64,000 nucleotides of DNA from Corallococcus coralloides DSM 2259 (lineage in GTDB: Bacteria; Myxococcota; Myxococcia; Myxococcales; Myxococcaceae), in NCBI RefSeq assembly GCF_000255295.1, contig NC_017030.1:4526001-4590000 (forward strand). The letters run 5' to 3'. Every line of letters begins with the position of its first letter. The stretch's first letter is position 1. The position numbers and the translations under genes were made by a program. Below, one piece after another: positions 60,311 through 64,000 of this stretch. The notes under the pieces are model-generated. The model did no database searches. It worked only from the letters and a program-made list of their open reading frames with translations, and was not told where the DNA came from.

Positions 60311-60676
60311 TCAGGCCGGGGCGAACTGGAGGCCGCGCAGGAAGTCGTCGCGGTCCCGGGTGACGCCCGCGGGGCGGCGCTTGGACTTCTGCTTGAGGAA
60401 GCGTGAGGCGTCCTGGCGGCGGTAGCAGGTGAGGAGCCGGTCCTCGTCATTGAGGATGAGGATCCACCCGCGCGCCTGACGCGCCAGGGACGAGTCACGC
60501 AGCGCAACCGGCAGGTCGCGCTCGTGCACGGTGAGGTGGGTGGCACCACACGCCCGGGCGGGAGTGCCGAACTCGAGGATGAACGCGATGACCTCCTCGC
60601 GCAGCCTCCAGCGGGCGCACTGCTCGACGAAGAGGCGGGTGAGGGAGAACACGGACGACGCGGGGCTCTGGCGCAT
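60311..60676 (-). CDS. Small hypothetical protein
   Basis: 121 residues, basic. Segments RWRLREEVIAFILEFGTPARACGATHLTVHERDLP and RQARGWILILNDEDRLLTCYRRQDAS suggest a compact alpha/beta fold resembling ParE/RelE-like or DUF4258-type strands, but no catalytic motif is clear. It ends next to the SIP gene stop, converging with it. Function unknown. Confidence 0.6.
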   Translation of the reverse strand: MRQSPASSVFSLTRLFVEQCARWRLREEVIAFILEFGTPARACGATHLTVHERDLPVALRDSSLARQARGWILILNDEDRLLTCYRRQDASRFLKQKSKRRPAGVTRDRDDFLRGLQFAPA

Positions 60677-61025
60677 GGCGGGCTATCTCCTTGCGCGCTT
60701 CCCAATACACACCGCGTTCCAACGCCCCATTCACGCGATTCCGCGCACTTGCGCGGAGGCTCCAGGGGCCCCGAAAGACATTCCGTCAATCCCGCCCGCG
60801 GCCCGTGCCACCCAGGCACGAAGTCTTCACGCAGGCCGCCGTCCCCCACGCCGCGTGATGGCGCCGCCCACTCCCAGGGTTGGGCCCGTTCTGAAGAAAA
60901 CCTTCACAGGCCATGCGGCTTTTTGAAAGGCTTGGCGAGGGCAGGACCGGGGCAGCATCGCCCCTCCGGCCTCGCGACGCAGCGTGGGCTGGAGGACCTC
61001 TGGCCGAAGGGATGGACGGGGCACG
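60677..61025. other. 349-bp intergenic region
   Basis: Divergent region before the cytochrome/molybdoenzyme operon. I see no gene; a short imperfect repeat of AAGCC/GGCTT character lies near 60920-60940 but no confident promoter. Confidence 0.35.
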
Positions 61026-61697
61026 ATGAATCTTCGCTCGAAGGCACTGGGAGCCGTGCTGGGCGCGGGGGCGGCGGGGCTGTCGCTGTCGCTCCTGTTC
61101 AGCGCGGGATGTGGAGGCCGCGCGGCGCATCCGGGCGGGGTACCGCCGCCCGCGAATCCGCGGACGCTCCGGCCGCCGGAGGCCTTCGCGGGCATTGGCG
61201 ACAAGAAGGAGCGCTCGCGGGCGCTGTTCCTGGAGGCGAGCCGGGTGATGCTGCATCCCCGCTGCGTCAACTGCCACCCCGTGGGCGACAGCCCCCTGCA
61301 GGGGGAGAACAGCCAGGTCCATGATCCGCCGGTGACCCGCGGCCCCGAGGACCAGGGCGTGCCCGGCCTGGAGTGCACCTCCTGCCACCAGGAGCGCAAC
61401 GCGCAGCTGGCGCGGGTCCCCGGCGCGCCCAAGTGGCACCTGGCGCCCAAGGTGATGTTCTGGGAGGGGCGCACGCCTCGCTCGCTGTGCGAGCAGTTGA
61501 AGGACCCGGCACGCAACGGCGGCAAGAGCCTGGCGGAATTGATTGAGCACTCGGCGCATGACGAGCTGGTGGGCTGGGGCTGGAAGCCCGGGGCGGACCG
61601 GGTTCCGGCGCCGGGAACGCAGGCGGAGTTCGGGGCCCTGGTGGCCGCGTGGGTGAAGGACGGCGCGGAGTGCCCGCGCGAGGAGAGCCAACCGTGA
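61026..61697 (+). CDS. Multi-haem cytochrome c lipoprotein, oxidoreductase partner
   Basis: 223 residues. FSAGC is the lipobox near residue 29 and the protein has two haem c sites, CVNCHPV (~81) and CTSCHQE (~118), separated by [11 protein letters not shown]. Such small proteins are often encoded next to isoquinoline 1-oxidoreductase genes and carry electrons from them. It overlaps the 2Fe-2S gene by 4 bp (GTGA). ATG 61026 was chosen because the upstream frame is low-complexity. Confidence 0.85.
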   Translation: MNLRSKALGAVLGAGAAGLSLSLLFSAGCGGRAAHPGGVPPPANPRTLRPPEAFAGIGDKKERSRALFLEASRVMLHPRCVNCHPVGDSPLQGENSQVHDPPVTRGPEDQGVPGLECTSCHQERNAQLARVPGAPKWHLAPKVMFWEGRTPRSLCEQLKDPARNGGKSLAELIEHSAHDELVGWGWKPGADRVPAPGTQAEFGALVAAWVKDGAECPREESQP

Positions 61698-62155
61698 GCA
61701 TCCGACTGCGAGTGAATGGGACCGAGCACGAGCTCGACGTGGATCCGGAGATGCCGCTGCTCTGGGCGCTGCGCGATGTGCTGACGCTGACGGGCACGAA
61801 GTACGGCTGCGGCCAGGCGCTCTGTGGCGCGTGCGTGGTGCACATCGACGGCGCGGCGGTGCGCTCGTGCGTGACGCCGGTGCGCCGCGCGGAGGGCCGT
61901 GAGGTGATGACCATTGAGGGCCTGTCGCCGGACGGCTCGCACCCGCTGCAGAAGGCGTGGGTGGACCTGGCGGTGCCGCAGTGTGGCTTCTGTCAGGCGG
62001 GGCAGATCATGACGGCGGCGGCGCTGCTGGCGAAGAAGCCGAAGCCCACCGACGCGGAGATTGATCAATCGCTGGCGGGCAACCTCTGCCGCTGCGGGAC
62101 GTACACGCGCATCCGCACCGCCGTGAAGAAGGCGGCGGGACTGCCGACGGAGTGA
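61694..62155 (+). CDS. 2Fe-2S subunit of xanthine-oxidase-family enzyme
   Basis: 153 residues. The N-terminal cluster motif is [22 protein letters not shown]; the second is [12 protein letters not shown]...[12 protein letters not shown], both complete. This is the small subunit that passes electrons from the molybdenum centre to haem or other acceptors. GTG 61694 is coupled to the cytochrome stop. The Mo subunit starts 11 bp downstream. Confidence 0.95.
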   Translation: MSIRLRVNGTEHELDVDPEMPLLWALRDVLTLTGTKYGCGQALCGACVVHIDGAAVRSCVTPVRRAEGREVMTIEGLSPDGSHPLQKAWVDLAVPQCGFCQAGQIMTAAALLAKKPKPTDAEIDQSLAGNLCRCGTYTRIRTAVKKAAGLPTE

Positions 62156-62166
62156 GGACCGCCACC

Positions 62167-64000
62167 ATGCAAGACACGCGCATCCGTCTGTCGCGCCGTT
62201 CCGTGCTCGAAGGAATGGGCCTCGTGGCCGCGGGCCTGGGGTTGGAGGTGTTCCTGCCCGCGAGGGCGCACGCCGCGCCCATGCCCACGGCGATGCCGGA
62301 GGTGCCCACGAATGGCCTCCGGGCCAACGTCTTCGTGCACGTGGCGCCGGACGGCGTGGTGACCATCGTCTGCCACCGCTCGGAGATGGGGCAGGGCGTG
62401 CGCAGCTCGCTGCCGGTGCTCATCGCGGACGAGCTGGGCGCGGACATGGCCCACGTGAAGGTGGTCCAGGGCGACGGCGACGAGGCCTACGGCGACCAGA
62501 ACACGGACGGCTCCAGCAGCGTTCGGAAGATCTTCGACGACCTGCGCTACGCGGGCGCGACGGCGCGCACGATGCTGGTTGCGGTGGCGGCGAAGCGCTG
62601 GAAGGTGGCGCCCACGGAGTGCGAGGCGCGCGACCACGCCGTGTTCCACAAGGGCACGCAGCGCACGCTCAAGTTCGGCGAGCTGGCCGGTGACGCGGCG
62701 AAGCTGAAGGTCCCCAAGAAGGAAGCGGTGACGCTCCGTCCGCGCAGCGAGCTCAAGCACCTGGGCAAGGAGCTGCCGCTGCTGGACGGTCCGGACATCG
62801 TGACGGGCCGGGCGGTGTTCGGCGCGGACGTCGTGTTGCCGGGGATGCGCACGGTGGTCATCGCGCGTCCGCCCGTGGCGGGAGGCAAGGTAGCCCGCTA
62901 CGACGCGACGAAGACGCTGGCGGTGCCGGGCGTGCGGCAGGTGGTGGAGCTGCCGGCGGCGACGAAGCCCTTCCTGTTCCAGCCGTTGGGAGGCCTGGCG
63001 GTGGTGGCGGACCACACCTGGGCGGCGATGAAGGGCCGCGCGGTGCTGGACGTGACGTGGGAGGGCGGGGAGAACGCCGTCTACGACTCGGAGGCGTACC
63101 GCGAGCAGCTGCTGGCGGTGATTGGCAAGCCGGGCAAGGTGGTGCGCAACGTCGGCGATGCGGAGGGCGCGCTGGCGAAGGCGGCGAAGCGGGTGCAGGC
63201 CACGTACAACACGCCGCACCTGGCGCACGCGCCCATGGAGCCGCCCGCGGCGGTGGCGAAGGTGGAGAACGGCACCTGCGAGGTGTGGGCCACGACGCAG
63301 AATCCGCAGGCCGCGCGCAGCGAGGTGGCGAAGGCGCTGGGCATCGACCCGTCGAAGGTGACCGTCCACGTGACGCTGCTGGGCGGCGGGTTCGGCCGCA
63401 AGTCGAAGCCGGACTACGTGGTGGAGGCGGCGCTCGTCGCGAAGGCGGTGGGAGCGCCGGTGCGCCTCCAGTGGACGCGCGAGGACGACGTGCGCCACGA
63501 CTACTACCACTCCACGAGCGCGCAGCGGCTGGAGGCGGGCCTGGACGCGAGCGGCAAGGTGGTGGCGTGGCACCAGCGCATCGCGTTCCCGCCCATCGGC
63601 TCCACGTTCTCCGACGCGACGTTCGCGGGGGACGGAGAGATGGGGCAGGGCATCGTGGACCTGCCGCTGGCCATCCCGGACGTGCGGATGGAGAACTGCG
63701 AGGCGCGAGCGCACACGCGCATCGGCTGGCTGCGGTCCGTGGCGAACATCTACCACGCGTTCGCGGTGCAGAGCTTCATCGACGAGCTGGCGCACGAGCG
63801 CGGCACGGATCCGCGAGACACGTTGCTGGAGGTGCTGGGGCCGTCGCGCATCGTGACGCCCAAGGACCTGGGCGTGGCGAAGATTCCGAACTACGGCCAG
63901 TCTATTGAAGAGCACCCGGTGGACACGGCGCGGCTGCGCAGGGTGATTGAGCGGGTGACGGGCCTGTCGCGCTGGGACGAGCGCAAGCGGGAGGGCAGGG
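62167..64000 (+). CDS. Molybdopterin subunit (isoquinoline/aldehyde oxidoreductase type), 3' end outside window
   Basis: ATG 62167, at least 611 residues before the edge. The N-terminus has a Tat-type signal (LSRRSVLEGMGLVAAGLGLEV) and the Mo-binding core shows GQGVRSSLPVLIADELG, GDGDEAYGDQNTDGSSS, LDGPDIVTGRAVFGADV and GGGFGRKSKPDY (substrate/Mo loop). It should be exported folded with its cofactor and oxidise an aromatic N-heterocycle or aldehyde. The C-terminal Glu-containing active site is beyond the window. Confidence 0.93.
   Translation, partial: MQDTRIRLSRRSVLEGMGLVAAGLGLEVFLPARAHAAPMPTAMPEVPTNGLRANVFVHVAPDGVVTIVCHRSEMGQGVRSSLPVLIADELGADMAHVKVVQGDGDEAYGDQNTDGSSSVRKIFDDLRYAGATARTMLVAVAAKRWKVAPTECEARDHAVFHKGTQRTLKFGELAGDAAKLKVPKKEAVTLRPRSELKHLGKELPLLDGPDIVTGRAVFGADVVLPGMRTVVIARPPVAGGKVARYDATKTLAVPGVRQVVELPAATKPFLFQPLGGLAVVADHTWAAMKGRAVLDVTWEGGENAVYDSEAYREQLLAVIGKPGKVVRNVGDAEGALAKAAKRVQATYNTPHLAHAPMEPPAAVAKVENGTCEVWATTQNPQAARSEVAKALGIDPSKVTVHVTLLGGGFGRKSKPDYVVEAALVAKAVGAPVRLQWTREDDVRHDYYHSTSAQRLEAGLDASGKVVAWHQRIAFPPIGSTFSDATFAGDGEMGQGIVDLPLAIPDVRMENCEARAHTRIGWLRSVANIYHAFAVQSFIDELAHERGTDPRDTLLEVLGPSRIVTPKDLGVAKIPNYGQSIEEHPVDTARLRRVIERVTGLSRWDERKREGR

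Overview
The window looks like a chromosomal segment of a myxobacterium, most likely a Corallococcus/Myxococcus-type member of the Cystobacterineae. The grounds are very high GC with G/C-rich third positions, dense short-spaced genes, many type II (lipobox) lipoproteins, and families typical of the group: a DUSAM-domain protein, a DUF2380-type paralogous lipoprotein, YXWV/DUF6600-like proteins, NtrC/PAS-kinase pairs and a leader-GG lanthipeptide. The species call is an inference; no rRNA or complete tRNA gene is present.

Layout. 1-5.8 kb: the 3' part of a large RHS-repeat protein followed by two overlapping, mutually paralogous unknown genes. 5.8-11.1 kb: metabolic and hypothetical single genes (glutaminase, a methyltransferase with an EIGPL motif, a small protein behind three palindromes, a VOC protein, an EEP nuclease, a YXWV secreted protein) and a gene broken by two frameshifts. 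11.2-20.4 kb: the most distinctive block, a class I lanthipeptide cluster with a two-Rossmann flavoprotein carrying a PqqD-like tail, precursor lanA, a strong terminator hairpin, LanB, LanC, a truncated membrane-fusion-like protein and a C39-peptidase LanT. The inferred pathway is dehydration of core Ser/Thr by LanB, ring closure by LanC, redox tailoring by the flavoprotein, and leader removal after GG with export by LanT. 20.4-27.7 kb: surface lipoproteins (kelch, PPC-like, HExxH protease) and a WGR-like protein. 27.9-29.9 kb: a BlaI-M56 sensor pair whose promoter overlaps an operator and predicts a leaderless mRNA.

30-34 kb: a two-gene modification-dependent restriction system (EVE-EVE-McrB GTPase plus DUF2357/PD-DExK subunit). 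34.3-38.4 kb: porin, FAD monooxygenase, Cys-rich lipoprotein, PAF-acetylhydrolase-like hydrolase. 38.5-41.8 kb: an overlapping three-gene cassette of beta-barrel protein, lipoprotein toxin and small putative immunity protein, resembling Sit outer-membrane-exchange toxins. It is followed by a 3'-end fragment of a tRNA (possible integration scar). 42-45.5 kb: NtrC regulator and PAS histidine kinase. 45.7-55 kb: OsmC, SRPBCC, di-haem cytochrome c, PPK2, fatty acid desaturase, ferritin-like protein, Suv3-like helicase and a membrane protein.

55-60.7 kb: DUSAM protein with a lipoprotein gene interrupted by an in-frame TGA, a B12/radical-SAM protein, a collagen-like lipoprotein, a YXWV-type lipoprotein and a siderophore-interacting FAD reductase. 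61-64 kb: an operon for an isoquinoline/aldehyde-oxidoreductase-type molybdoenzyme (cytochrome c, 2Fe-2S subunit, Mo subunit) cut by the window edge. Start codons were chosen from ribosome-binding sites, signal peptides and overlaps. No database search was possible, so family names rest on motifs read directly.
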